Below are positions 1-7,316 of a stretch of 40,328 bases of DNA, piece after piece. Position 1 is the first letter of the stretch, and each line of letters opens with the position of its first letter. Origin of the DNA: Amazonocrinis nigriterrae CENA67 (GTDB taxonomy: Bacteria > Cyanobacteriota > Cyanobacteriia > Cyanobacteriales > Nostocaceae). A program made the position numbers and the translations under genes. Location of the stretch: assembly GCF_016056305.1 (NCBI RefSeq), contig NZ_JAECZC010000051.1, positions 1 through 40,328 on the forward strand, in the 5' to 3' direction. The notes under the pieces were generated by a model, which saw only the letters and a program-made list of their open reading frames with translations, had not been told where the DNA came from and made no database searches.

Positions 1-147
1 GTATTAGGGAGCTTTCAGAGCAGGGGAGCGGGGGAGATGGGGGGATAGGGGGATGAGGGAGAAATAACAACTAACAACTGACAACTAACAACTGACAACT
101 GACAACTAACAACTGACAACTGACAACTAACAACTGACAACTGACTC
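1..147. repeat. G-rich low-complexity tract followed by heptanucleotide STRR array
   Basis: Positions about 17-60 are a G-rich tract of the type seen again at 6628, 20620, 25243 and 40300. Positions about 66-146 consist of roughly eleven head-to-tail 7-bp units alternating ACAACTA and ACAACTG. This matches the short tandemly repeated repetitive (STRR) sequences known from filamentous cyanobacteria. The array ends at the 3' end of the minus-strand dehydrogenase gene. No gene is visible here. Confidence 0.9.
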
Positions 148-1101
148 TTAACTAATTTCTAACAAAACCTTTAAAACTCCTCGCTGCTGAGCATGTTCAA
201 AAGCTACAAGCCCTTCAGTTAGAGGGTAATGGGCGTGAATTAAGGGCTGTACGTCTACTTTTCCTGTGGCGAGTAGCTCAAGAGCAGCCGGAAAGGGGCC
301 ACAGCGAGAGCCAATAAGAGTAATTTCGTCTACTACCAAAGAAGAGACATCTATGTTGAGATTGTCAGCATAGGTGCTTTTAAGCACTAAAGTACCACGG
401 GCACGTAAAGCGCGACGAGCGATCGCAAATCCTTCTGGGTTGCCGGTACACTCTACTGAGATATCATAGGCTCTATCTGTCACAGCCTCGGCTAGACCCG
501 TTTTGATACCCCTCGCCTCTAAGTTAGCAAGTTTGTCTTGATGTCGCCCCACTACCAAAAGTTCACAGCCTGTTAAAGCTAATGTCTGGGCTACCAGTTG
601 TCCTAGTTTGCCATCTCCAACCACCAGCACTCGGTCATTTTTACCCAAGGATACCTGTTGCTGAATTTCTAGTGCTGCTGCTAATGGTTCTGTAAAAGTT
701 GCTACTTCTGTTGGTACATGATCCGGTACAGGATGCAAGTTTACCACTGGCAAACAGAGATATTCTGCAAAAGCTCCGTGACGGTTCACAATGCCCAGTA
801 CTGTGCGGTTTTCGCAGTGAGTTGGTTGTCCGCTAAGACAAAAACGACATTTACCGCAGACAGCATTAATTTCTCCAACTACGCGCCGATTTAATAGGTG
901 TTCTGGCCCTTGTTCCACCACACCAACAAATTCGTGTCCTAAAATGCCAGTGTAGGGATAGTAACCTTTTTTTAATTCGAGGTCAGTGTTACAAATACCC
1001 GCACGTAAGACACGCACCAAAGCTTCTCCTGGTGGTGGCTCAGGAATAGGAATATCTGTACGTAGTTGTAATTCGTTATTTTCGAGCCAGAGTCCTTTCA
1101 T
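148..1101 (-). CDS. Zinc-dependent alcohol dehydrogenase-like (MDR family) oxidoreductase
   Basis: A medium-chain dehydrogenase/reductase that probably oxidises or reduces an alcohol or polyol with NAD(P) in the cytoplasm; the substrate is unknown. The GroES-like half carries the catalytic zinc residues (Cys in AGICNTD near residue 37, then GHE near 56-58) and the structural zinc cysteine cluster CGKCRFC plus a fourth Cys near residue 97. A Rossmann half follows from about residue 155 (VLVVGDGKLGQLVAQ), where the usual GxGxxG reads GDGKLG. At 317 residues it is somewhat shorter than the usual 340-380. A GTG lies immediately before the ATG at 1101; the ATG was preferred. It appears to be a single-gene unit with STRR repeats downstream. 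The family call is secure; the substrate cannot be read from sequence. Confidence 0.88.
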   Translation of the reverse strand: MKGLWLENNELQLRTDIPIPEPPPGEALVRVLRAGICNTDLELKKGYYPYTGILGHEFVGVVEQGPEHLLNRRVVGEINAVCGKCRFCLSGQPTHCENRTVLGIVNRHGAFAEYLCLPVVNLHPVPDHVPTEVATFTEPLAAALEIQQQVSLGKNDRVLVVGDGKLGQLVAQTLALTGCELLVVGRHQDKLANLEARGIKTGLAEAVTDRAYDISVECTGNPEGFAIARRALRARGTLVLKSTYADNLNIDVSSLVVDEITLIGSRCGPFPAALELLATGKVDVQPLIHAHYPLTEGLVAFEHAQQRGVLKVLLEIS

Positions 1102-1197
1102 CACTGTTTAAGCTGGTATTAACCGCATTACTCAGTAAACAGTATAACAATTTTTCAACATTCAATTGAATTCAACAGATGTGCCAAGACGGTAGTT

Positions 1198-1770
1198 TTA
1201 CCCTGTGGAATCAGCATTTTCAATATTTAAATTGGTATTAATTTTACTTAACCAAATCACCAAATCATCTGCATGAAACTCTATCTCACTCCCTAAAGTT
1301 TTGATATAAAGAAGTCCATCGCTAATAATTAAATCTCTGATGGGATACCATGAATCTCGATTTTGAATCAAAAGATCCAATGGAATACCACCCTTTAACA
1401 GATTTTTACGATATTTCCACCAAGCTCGCCATAACATCACAGATTTAGTACAGTGCATTTGATAGCCTTTTGGCACTTTGTAGTATTGATATTGATAAAA
1501 ACCACGATGATCTATTTCTCCTTTCAGGAGATAACAGTATTCCGCCAATGCTTGATTCATCAATTCCCAATGAGATGACTTAGCCTGAATGAAAAACTCA
1601 GGTAGTTTATTATTGAATTGGGCTGTAGCAATCAATCCTTCAGACTTAGCTGTTAGTTGATTACTTTTATAAACTGTCTGTGCTATTAAAGTAGAATTTG
1701 ATAATAAAACATCTTGTTTGTGGCAAGATTTTTCTACAAACTCACGAATTAAATCTAGATTAGACAACAT
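1198..1770 (-). CDS. Conserved-looking protein of unknown function (190 aa)
   Basis: I do not recognise this family. The protein has 190 residues, no signal peptide and no membrane segment. It is rich in aromatic residues in its centre (WELMNQALAEYCYLL, then a FYQYQYYKVP stretch and MLWRAWWKYRKN), which suggests a compact soluble fold. Codon use and a clear ATG start are ordinary for the window, and no convincing alternative frame exists. It follows the dehydrogenase's upstream side with about 100 bp between them and is transcribed in the same direction, but no operon can be argued. The MITE-like element begins only about 25 bp upstream of its start codon, so it may have altered the promoter. 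Confidence 0.65.
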   Translation of the reverse strand: MLSNLDLIREFVEKSCHKQDVLLSNSTLIAQTVYKSNQLTAKSEGLIATAQFNNKLPEFFIQAKSSHWELMNQALAEYCYLLKGEIDHRGFYQYQYYKVPKGYQMHCTKSVMLWRAWWKYRKNLLKGGIPLDLLIQNRDSWYPIRDLIISDGLLYIKTLGSEIEFHADDLVIWLSKINTNLNIENADSTG

Positions 1771-1793
1771 AGTAAATTATATTGCAGCTATGC

Positions 1794-1953
1794 TTTCATA
1801 ACGTGAGTTCGCTACTACCTCACCCTCCCAACCTCCCTCTCCTACAAGGAGAGGGAGGAGCAACGAACAAACTAGGGTTTTACTCCCCTCTCCTCGTAGG
1901 AGAGGGGCTGGGGGAGAGGTCAAAACAGTACTCATAGAACTCACGTTTTCATA
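1794..1953. mobile_element. MITE-like palindromic element with 10-bp terminal inverted repeats and 7-bp direct repeats
   Basis: The 10-bp ends ACGTGAGTTC (1801-1810) and GAACTCACGT (1937-1946) are perfect inverted repeats. They are flanked by identical TTTCATA at 1794-1800 and 1947-1953, which looks like a 7-bp target-site duplication. Inside are two hairpins, one around CCCTCTCC/GGAGAGGG near 1838-1860 and one around CCCCTCTCC/GGAGAGGGG near 1886-1907. The internal CCTCTCC/GGAGAGG motif is a common interspersed repeat in Nostocales genomes. There is no coding capacity, so it would depend on a transposase elsewhere. Confidence 0.75.
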
Positions 1954-2250
1954 AGCTAAAACGTATTTAATTTACACAACAATTTTCATGAACATTGATA
2001 GTTAACAGTCAACGTTCAACTAGAATAAATGTGCAATTTATTAGCGTAATAGCTTACGAACCAGAATGTTATTTAATTGATTAGGTAAACTAGTCTTTCA
2101 TTTTCTCAAGATGAACACAACCGAATTCATCCTAAAAACATCATAGGTTCAAATTATCGTTAAATTTGCATAGCAAAAGCCTACACTTTTGCAGCAAAGT
2201 GTAGGCTAATTGCATACGTCGCTTAATGAATTTGTGAAAAAAGCAACCAA
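1954..2250. other. Gene-free spacer downstream of the MITE-like element
   Basis: AT-rich spacer of about 300 bp between the unknown gene's upstream region and the 3' end of the inositol monophosphatase gene. Apart from the hairpin at 2178-2207 I see no gene, RNA or repeat in it. Confidence 0.6.
2178..2207 (-). terminator. Perfect 12-bp stem hairpin 3' of the inositol monophosphatase gene
   Basis: AGCCTACACTTT (2178-2189) pairs perfectly with AAAGTGTAGGCT (2196-2207) around a 6-base loop. It lies 44 bp past the stop codon of the minus-strand phosphatase gene. On that strand the stem is followed by TTTGCTATGC, so the T-tract is short. It could be a weak intrinsic terminator or an RNA 3'-end stabilising stem. 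Confidence 0.5.
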
Positions 2251-3057
2251 TTAAATTTTCAATTCTTTAAGAAACGGTTCAAACACTGTCAGTAATTCGG
2301 GACGGCTGACCACCAGGGTGGGAAAAGAGCGATCGCTATAATCTTGTCCTGGTATCAAAGGAAACGGTTCTGATTTCAGTGATGACCAAACGCCACCAGC
2401 AGCTTGAACAATTACCCAGGCCCCAGCCAAGTCCCAAACTTTTGGTGTCGCTTCAACGCCGCCTAATGTTGCCCCAGTAGCAACGGTCAGGAAGTTATAA
2501 CTCGCTACACCCAACATACGAATTTTACAGGGAAATCCTTTTTGGATGACAGCGGTGCTACGGGAACAAAGGTTAAAAAAATGATTGCTGCTGGGAGCAT
2601 CAACACTGGTGTGGATGGGATGATGATTGAGAAATGCACCTGATGGCGTTGCTAAACCAGATGAACCTTCCCAGAAACCATGAAAAGCTTGATTGAGTGG
2701 CGGCGCGTAAACGTAACCAAAAATCGGTGTGCCTTGATACAGTAAAGCTAAAGAAATCGACCAAATGGGAATACCCCGTGTGAAGTTGGTTGTACCGTCC
2801 AGAGGGTCAATTACCCAGCACCACTCTCTATCTGGAAAGACTTGATCGTTTTCTTCGCTCAAAATGCCGTAGCCATTGAAACTAGAAGCGATCGCATCCC
2901 GAATTTCTTGATCAGCCCATTTATCCGCCCGCGTCACCAAACTACCATCGGCTTTTTGCAAAGCCTGCACTTGCCCAAAGTCCTGCATGAGTTGCTTTCC
3001 CACTCTGGTAGTGGTAGTCTGGGCAAAATCGAGAACTGTTGTCCAAAAATCATTCAT
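2251..3057 (-). CDS. Inositol monophosphatase family protein
   Basis: A Mg2+-dependent, Li+-sensitive type phosphatase of the IMPase superfamily. Members act on inositol-1-phosphate, histidinol phosphate, PAP or fructose-1,6-bisphosphate. The metal-binding motifs are intact: the Glu pair in LSEEND near residue 68, WVIDPLDGTTNF near residues 81-92, and the C-terminal signature WDLAGAWVIVQAAGG near 208-222. Length (268 aa) is normal. The start ATG at 3057 is the first in frame. About 70 bp separates it from the PucC-like gene upstream, so the two may be co-transcribed. In cyanobacteria such paralogues include histidinol-phosphate phosphatase candidates; the substrate cannot be assigned here. 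Confidence 0.9.
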   Translation of the reverse strand: MNDFWTTVLDFAQTTTTRVGKQLMQDFGQVQALQKADGSLVTRADKWADQEIRDAIASSFNGYGILSEENDQVFPDREWCWVIDPLDGTTNFTRGIPIWSISLALLYQGTPIFGYVYAPPLNQAFHGFWEGSSGLATPSGAFLNHHPIHTSVDAPSSNHFFNLCSRSTAVIQKGFPCKIRMLGVASYNFLTVATGATLGGVEATPKVWDLAGAWVIVQAAGGVWSSLKSEPFPLIPGQDYSDRSFPTLVVSRPELLTVFEPFLKELKI

Positions 3058-3130
3058 TGATTAATTCTCGCGCAAAGGCGTTACTGAGCCAAGATAGGTA
3101 AATTCAGATTTTGGCTGGGCAGCTTTTAGT

Positions 3131-4555
3131 TTAGTCTAGATCACTTTCCAGAACAGAAGCGATCGCTTGTTTGGTATTTGTTTGAAACTCGGTGACATTG
3201 ACTCGATTCAAGAACCAAATCGACAGCACCATTCCTACAGCTTCGAGGGCAAATACCAATCCATAGGCTAGCACCAAATTAGGTAGCAACCTGCGACCAA
3301 CATCTAAAACCGCACCACCTAAAACTACCGCCACTCCCCTAGACATGGCCTGTGCTAGTCCCCACGCACCAATGAATGTACCTGCGGCTTCCGCTGCTGT
3401 CAGATCCAACATCAAGCTAACTGCTGCTGTAGTTAAGAAACCAGTAGCTAAACCAAACAAGACTAAACCTAGCTTCAAAAAAGCTGGATTAGCTGTGAAT
3501 CCTGATAAACCTAGCAATGCTGCACAAAATGCCACCAACATACAACCTAGGCGGGCACTTTTGCGCTTACCCAAACGTGGCACAACAAAAAAGCCTGCAA
3601 CGCTGTAGGCAATTAGCAGACCAATGCCATAGAAAACGTTTAGTTTGGTGCTTTCAGCCAAAGGCATTTTAAACACCTGTCCTGCATAGGGTTCTAAAAC
3701 GGGGTCTTGCATAAACAAACAGAGTGTCATCACCATTAAAAAAGTGAAAAACAAACCTGTTTGCCGACTAGCTGTTAATATTTCCCAAGCTTTGCCTAGA
3801 GTAATGCTGTCTTCCCGGTTCACCAACGTGGAACGGGTGGAGTAAAGCGAGTACTTTTTCTCAACGCCAATTGTTGCTGCGATCGCAAAACCAAATACCA
3901 GTGCTGGGACAATGACAAATAGTCTGTTGACTGCTGACTGTAAGTTGGCTGCTGTTGCTTCAGGTGGTAGCAACTTACTAGCGAGAATCCCTCCGACAAT
4001 TATCCCCACCATTAGCATTGACCAAACAATACCAACGACTTTGGAACGGTTGTCTTCTTCTGATACATCCACCAACAAAGCTGCAAAGGCAGTACCGCTA
4101 GCACAAAGTGCTAAACCGTAGACAGCAAAAACCAAGGATAATAGTGCTGTCCAGCCGATTGTTTGGGTTGTCCATACCCAGCCACCCGCACTACTGGCGG
4201 CATTATTCAGCTGCCACATTACTTGTACAGCTAAAAATGCAGCGATCGTAAATATTGCCGCCCCCACCCAAACATAAACTGTGCGGTGATATCCCCACAA
4301 CGGCTTAGCATCGGATATTTGACCGAACCAGATGCGGGAAGGAGAAACAAATGCGGGTAGTGCTAACACCAATGCTACCAGCGTTGCCGGAATTGCGATT
4401 TCTTGAATCATGACTCTGTTAAGTACGCCCAGAGTCAAGATGGACATCATACTCAACCCCATTTGAAATAACCCTAGTCGGAACACGGTCAGCAAGTTGA
4501 CCTTTGGCACCGCTGGGGATTTTGCTTCGGCATCAAACATTTCACCGCTTCCCAT
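3131..4555 (-). CDS. PucC-like BCD-family MFS transporter
   Basis: An integral membrane protein of the major facilitator superfamily, BCD (bacteriochlorophyll delivery) branch, related to PucC/LhaA of purple bacteria. Those relatives help assemble light-harvesting complexes, and cyanobacterial members are thought to deliver chlorophyll or aid photosystem biogenesis. The 474 residues show about 12 hydrophobic segments and the family's N-terminal pattern LLTVFRLGLFQMGLSMMSIL, followed by the conserved SRIWFGQISDAKPLWGYHRT loop near residues 73-92. The first ATG gives a short hydrophilic leader (MGSGEM); an alternative ATG five codons later (MFDAEAK) is possible. Upstream of it lies the 0.7-kb gene-free region with the 42-bp repeat. 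Confidence 0.88.
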   Translation of the reverse strand: MGSGEMFDAEAKSPAVPKVNLLTVFRLGLFQMGLSMMSILTLGVLNRVMIQEIAIPATLVALVLALPAFVSPSRIWFGQISDAKPLWGYHRTVYVWVGAAIFTIAAFLAVQVMWQLNNAASSAGGWVWTTQTIGWTALLSLVFAVYGLALCASGTAFAALLVDVSEEDNRSKVVGIVWSMLMVGIIVGGILASKLLPPEATAANLQSAVNRLFVIVPALVFGFAIAATIGVEKKYSLYSTRSTLVNREDSITLGKAWEILTASRQTGLFFTFLMVMTLCLFMQDPVLEPYAGQVFKMPLAESTKLNVFYGIGLLIAYSVAGFFVVPRLGKRKSARLGCMLVAFCAALLGLSGFTANPAFLKLGLVLFGLATGFLTTAAVSLMLDLTAAEAAGTFIGAWGLAQAMSRGVAVVLGGAVLDVGRRLLPNLVLAYGLVFALEAVGMVLSIWFLNRVNVTEFQTNTKQAIASVLESDLD

Positions 4556-4893
4556 AGCTGTTTTTTCGTATCGTTTATCAAATATGATCTCTCTTTAAAT
4601 AAAGATAAACTGTTCGATGAAACTTAAAATCCCAGATTTTTAAGAAACCCTACAAAGCACGTAGCCCTAGCAATCAGAAATCTTGGTTATACAAGCAAAG
4701 TCCCCTTGCTATTGTGATGACAAAAACGATATCAGAAGCCACATTGCAAGTCAGCCAGAAACAATCAGTCCGTAGCGTAGATAGGAGTATTGTCAAAATT
4801 ATTGTCACAAGGAAAGTGTGATGATTCTGCCCATTTTGCTTTTAATGTCCAATGTTGAGGTTGAAAGCTCCAATTTTTCCCTTCATAACTCGG
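4556..4893. other. Gene-free region upstream of the PucC-like gene
   Basis: About 340 bp with no credible gene. It should hold the promoter of the minus-strand PucC-like gene, but I cannot point to a convincing -35/-10 pair. Open frames running through here extend into the tandem repeat and have repeat-derived, low-complexity translations. Confidence 0.5.
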
Positions 4894-5035
4894 AATTTCA
4901 TGCTTTGAACTGGCAACTTCGTCTTCAGAACTCGGAACTTCATGCTTTGAACTCGAAACTTCGTCTTCAGAACTCGGAACTTCATGCTTTGAACTCGAAA
5001 CTTTGTCTTCAGAACTCGGAACTTCATGCTTTGAG
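4894..5035. repeat. 42-bp tandem repeat (21-bp half units), about 3.4 copies
   Basis: Identical registers begin at 4894, 4936, 4978 and 5020, giving a 42-bp period. Each unit is made of two related 21-bp halves beginning AACTTCATGCTTTGAACTCG and AACTTCGTCTTCAGAACTCG. The array is open in several frames on both strands and yields 14-residue repeat peptides (for example KHEVPSSEDEV on the minus strand and LHALNSKLRLQNSE on the plus strand). Being open in several frames at once, without a ribosome-binding site, argues against a real gene. Confidence 0.9.
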
Positions 5036-5277
5036 GTGCAACAACCAAGATCCAAGAGTCAATGAAGGTTTGTGAATAGCGATGCGCGTCTTTGCTGACC
5101 ATTGATATCGAGGTGGACATGATATTACTTGCGATCGCTAAGGTTGGCTTGGTATTGTTCAGGCTGTGGTGCGATCGCTATAGCAATTCATCAGAGCATT
5201 AACATCTAAAATTGCTTACTCTGGCTATTGCTTGCTCTATCATTGACCATTAGCAGCAGCAAAATCGAATAAACATT
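5036..5277. other. Spacer with HIP1 sites upstream of the antitoxin gene
   Basis: Two GCGATCGC octamers lie near 5142 and 5171. No gene is visible. The promoter of the vapB-like gene should lie here, but no clear motif was identified. Confidence 0.5.
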
Positions 5278-5526
5278 ATGAAAATCAAAGGCATCAAGCG
5301 CAAAAATACAATAGAAATATTTCAGGAAATCAACATTCCTGATGGACAAGAAATATTCATTGAGATTCTATACGAAAACTCTCAAACAAGTGTTAATAGT
5401 GAATCGAAATTCTGGAAATCCCTGGAAAAATTCCGCCAAGAACAAGAATTAGAAACCGCAGGTATTGAACCAGAAATTTTTGCAGATGTACGAGATTCTT
5501 CACCAGGACGTGAGGTAACTTGGTAA
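5278..5526 (+). CDS. Small antitoxin-like protein upstream of a truncated PIN toxin
   Basis: An 82-residue acidic protein starting KIKGIKRKNTIEIFQEINIPDGQEIFIEI, the type of short beta-rich N-terminus found in antitoxins paired with VapC toxins in cyanobacteria. A charged C-terminal half follows (FWKSLEKFRQEQELETAGIEPEIFADVRD). It overlaps the downstream PIN-domain frame by a few bases, the usual arrangement of toxin-antitoxin pairs with the antitoxin first. The role is inferred mainly from this context; the family itself is not one I can name. Because the toxin is broken, this gene may be a relic or a stand-alone antitoxin. Confidence 0.6.
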   Translation: MKIKGIKRKNTIEIFQEINIPDGQEIFIEILYENSQTSVNSESKFWKSLEKFRQEQELETAGIEPEIFADVRDSSPGREVTW

Positions 5527-5705
5527 ACTTGCGTTTTTTATTAGATACAAATATTCTTTCCGAACCATTGCGTCCAATTCCCAATCCCAATGTTATCGAA
5601 ATGCTACGGCAACATGAAAATGAAATAGCGACAGCAACAGTTGTCTATCATGAATTACTTTTTGAGTGCTACCGTCTTCCAGAGTCTAGAAAACGTCAAA
5701 CTAGG
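5520..5705 (+). pseudogene. Truncated VapC-like PIN-domain toxin
   Basis: The first 60 or so codons encode the start of a PIN-domain ribonuclease: LRFLLDTNILSEPLRP carries the first catalytic Asp, and TATVVYHELLFECYRLP carries the conserved Glu. Homology-like sequence stops near 5700 at an STRR tract (5709-5737). The open frame then runs on to 5861 only by reading antisense through the 3' end of the dihydroorotase gene. The C-terminal half of a normal 130-residue PIN domain, with its remaining acidic residues, is missing, so the toxin should be inactive. Possible starts are TTG at 5520, overlapping the antitoxin, or TTG at 5529. Confidence 0.75.
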
Positions 5706-5708
5706 TTT

Positions 5709-5737
5709 CCACTCAGCACTCAGCACTTTGCACTTTG
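5709..5737. repeat. STRR tract at the vapC/pyrC junction
   Basis: Heptamer-type repeat ACTCAGC ACTCAGC ACTTTGC ACTTTGC. It marks both the truncation point of the PIN toxin and the end of the dihydroorotase reading frame, whose last residues (KVQSAEC) are encoded by it. Confidence 0.85.
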
Positions 5738-7032
5738 CTATAACACCAAGTTTGTACAACTCGACCTTGCAATTGTTGTCCTAACCAAGGTGTATTACTC
5801 GAAAGCGTATACAAATTTTTCTTTTCAACTTTCCAGGTTTGCTGCGGGTCAAATAAAGTGAGTTCAGCCTTTTGCTGAGGACTAATTGCACTCATATTCT
5901 GTCCCAAACACTCCGCAGGCTTAGTACTCAACGCCCGCCATAATTCTAAAGCTGTAAATTCCCCAGTTTCCACAAGATACTGCCACAATAGCGGTAATGC
6001 TAACTCCAAACCAATTGCTCCTGGTGGCGCTTCGGCAAAGGCTTGGACTTTTTCTTCATAGGTGTAGGGTGCATGGTCAATTGCGATCGCATCCACAATA
6101 CCCGCACGCACCCCTGCACGCAAAGCCGCCAAATCACTGGGATTGCCTAAAGGCGGGTCTAAATGCAAGCTCGTATCGTAGCTTTTAATTGCTTTAGTGT
6201 CAAGTAATAGATGCATCCAAGTGGTGCTAGCGGTAATGGGTAAATTAGCAGCCTTGGCTGTTGCTATCAGTTCCACACTGCGAGCTGTGGAGACACGCAT
6301 GATATGTACAGGTGTATTTGTGGCGGCTACCAATTCTAATAAAGTAGCGATCGCAGTTGTTTCTGCACTAGCGGGTATTGGTGGCAAACCGAACCGCAGC
6401 GCATCCGGCCCTTCCCGCATGACTCCATTAGATGTAAGCTGGCGATCGCAAGGCCAAAAAGCCACTGGTTTACCCAAAGGTTGCAGATATTCCAAAACCC
6501 GTTGCACCAAAGCCAAATTTTCCAATGGCTTACCATCGGTAAAACCAACAATTCCAGCAGCAGCTAAATCTGCCAATTCCGTCATTTGTTTCCCAGCAAT
6601 ATCTAAGGTGATAGCACCCCAGATGTTGAGCAGGGGAGCAGGGGAGGGGGGGAGCAGGGGAGACAAACTCATCCCCCTCATCCCCCCATCTCTCCTCTTC
6701 TGCAACTGTGCCACAAGAGCAGGATTATCAATTGGCGGAGATGTATCCGGTAAGAGGCTAACTCTGGTAAAGCCACCAGCAGCAGCAGCTTGCAAAAAAG
6801 ACAACAAAGTTTCTCGTTCTTCAAACCCTGGTTCGCTGGAATGGCTATACAAATCAACTAACCCAGGCCCTAACACTAAACCCCGACAATCTCGAATTTG
6901 CGTATCGGCGCTGATATCAGAAATGTGTGCTGTAACAGCTTGGATTTCACCATCAGCAATTAGCACATCAGCTACTTGGTCAGTTTCAGAAATTGGGTCA
7001 ATTACCCTTACTTGTTGCAACAGTTCAGTCAT
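5713..7032 (-). CDS. pyrC: Dihydroorotase (PyrC, class I type) with repeat-derived insertion
   Basis: Dihydroorotase interconverts N-carbamoyl-aspartate and dihydroorotate in pyrimidine synthesis. The 439-residue amidohydrolase shows GPGLVDLYSHSSEPGFEE near residues 55-72, a His at about 243 (PVHIMRVSTA) and the conserved AIDHAPYT at 318-324. The usual HxH metal motif after VD reads YSH, so the first metal-ligand His is replaced; my recollection is that this variant occurs in cyanobacterial orthologues. Residues about 113-136 (rich in G, then P and L) are encoded by a G/C low-complexity repeat at 6625-6700 that stays in frame. The last residues are encoded by an STRR. Both oddities suggest repeat invasion. 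Promoter-side sequence also contains STRRs. Confidence 0.85.
   Translation of the reverse strand: MTELLQQVRVIDPISETDQVADVLIADGEIQAVTAHISDISADTQIRDCRGLVLGPGLVDLYSHSSEPGFEERETLLSFLQAAAAGGFTRVSLLPDTSPPIDNPALVAQLQKRRDGGMRGMSLSPLLPPSPAPLLNIWGAITLDIAGKQMTELADLAAAGIVGFTDGKPLENLALVQRVLEYLQPLGKPVAFWPCDRQLTSNGVMREGPDALRFGLPPIPASAETTAIATLLELVAATNTPVHIMRVSTARSVELIATAKAANLPITASTTWMHLLLDTKAIKSYDTSLHLDPPLGNPSDLAALRAGVRAGIVDAIAIDHAPYTYEEKVQAFAEAPPGAIGLELALPLLWQYLVETGEFTALELWRALSTKPAECLGQNMSAISPQQKAELTLFDPQQTWKVEKKNLYTLSSNTPWLGQQLQGRVVQTWCYSKVQSAEC
6628..6703. repeat. G/C-rich low-complexity repeat inside the pyrC coding sequence
   Basis: The plus strand reads as repeated GAGCAGGGG units followed by CCCCCTCATCCCCCCATCTC-like sequence. 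Such tracts sit between genes elsewhere in this window (start, 20620, 25243, 40300). Here one lies within an open reading frame, contributing about 24 codons without a stop or frameshift. Confidence 0.85.
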
Positions 7033-7056
7033 AAAAATTATGAGTTAGGAATTTTA

Positions 7057-7316
7057 GAGTTAGCAGTTAGCAGTTAGCAGTTAGCAGTTAGGAATTATTT
7101 GTTACTGACTTCTTACTTTATTCCTCACTCCTCATTCTTCACCCCTAAATTTTTTACATTTTTCCTAAATTTATTCCTCACTCCTAACTCCTAATTCCTA
7201 ACTCCCAACTCCTGTAGGGGCGGGTAAACCCGGCATATCTTGTTGCTACTTGAATTTCTAGCTAACCCGCCCCTACAACTAACTTTGCGCCTCCTAACTC
7301 CTAACTCCTAACTTTT
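7057..7316. repeat. STRR arrays and a TGTAGGGGCGGGT inverted repeat between pyrC and the phosphatase gene
   Basis: Positions 7057-7092 hold five GTTAGCA heptamers. About 7165-7212 and 7288-7315 hold CCTAACT-type heptamers. Between them TGTAGGGGCGGGT (7213-7225) and ACCCGCCCCTACA (7265-7277) form a perfect 13-bp inverted repeat with a 39-base loop. A related stem occurs at 36183. The stem could act as a terminator for the minus-strand phosphatase gene but lacks an adjacent T-tract on that strand. Confidence 0.8.

Noticed and set aside
2140-2160. GGTTCAAATTATC resembling a tRNA T-arm
   Set aside because: No matching acceptor stem, anticodon arm or second half of the T-stem could be found around it.
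4894-5035. Possible CRISPR-like array
   Set aside because: Units are directly adjacent with no unique spacers, and no cas genes are nearby; it is a simple tandem repeat.
4765-5120. Repeat proteins of about 92-96 residues on the minus strand and 85 on the plus strand
   Set aside because: All are translations of the same 42-bp tandem repeat, open in several frames at once, with no ribosome-binding site or recognisable domain.
5706-5861. Continuation of the PIN-toxin frame to 5861
   Set aside because: The frame reads antisense through the STRR and the 3' end of pyrC and has no PIN-domain residues.
6197-7048. Long plus-strand frame of 283 codons
   Set aside because: It lies wholly antisense to the well-supported dihydroorotase and its translation has no domain character.
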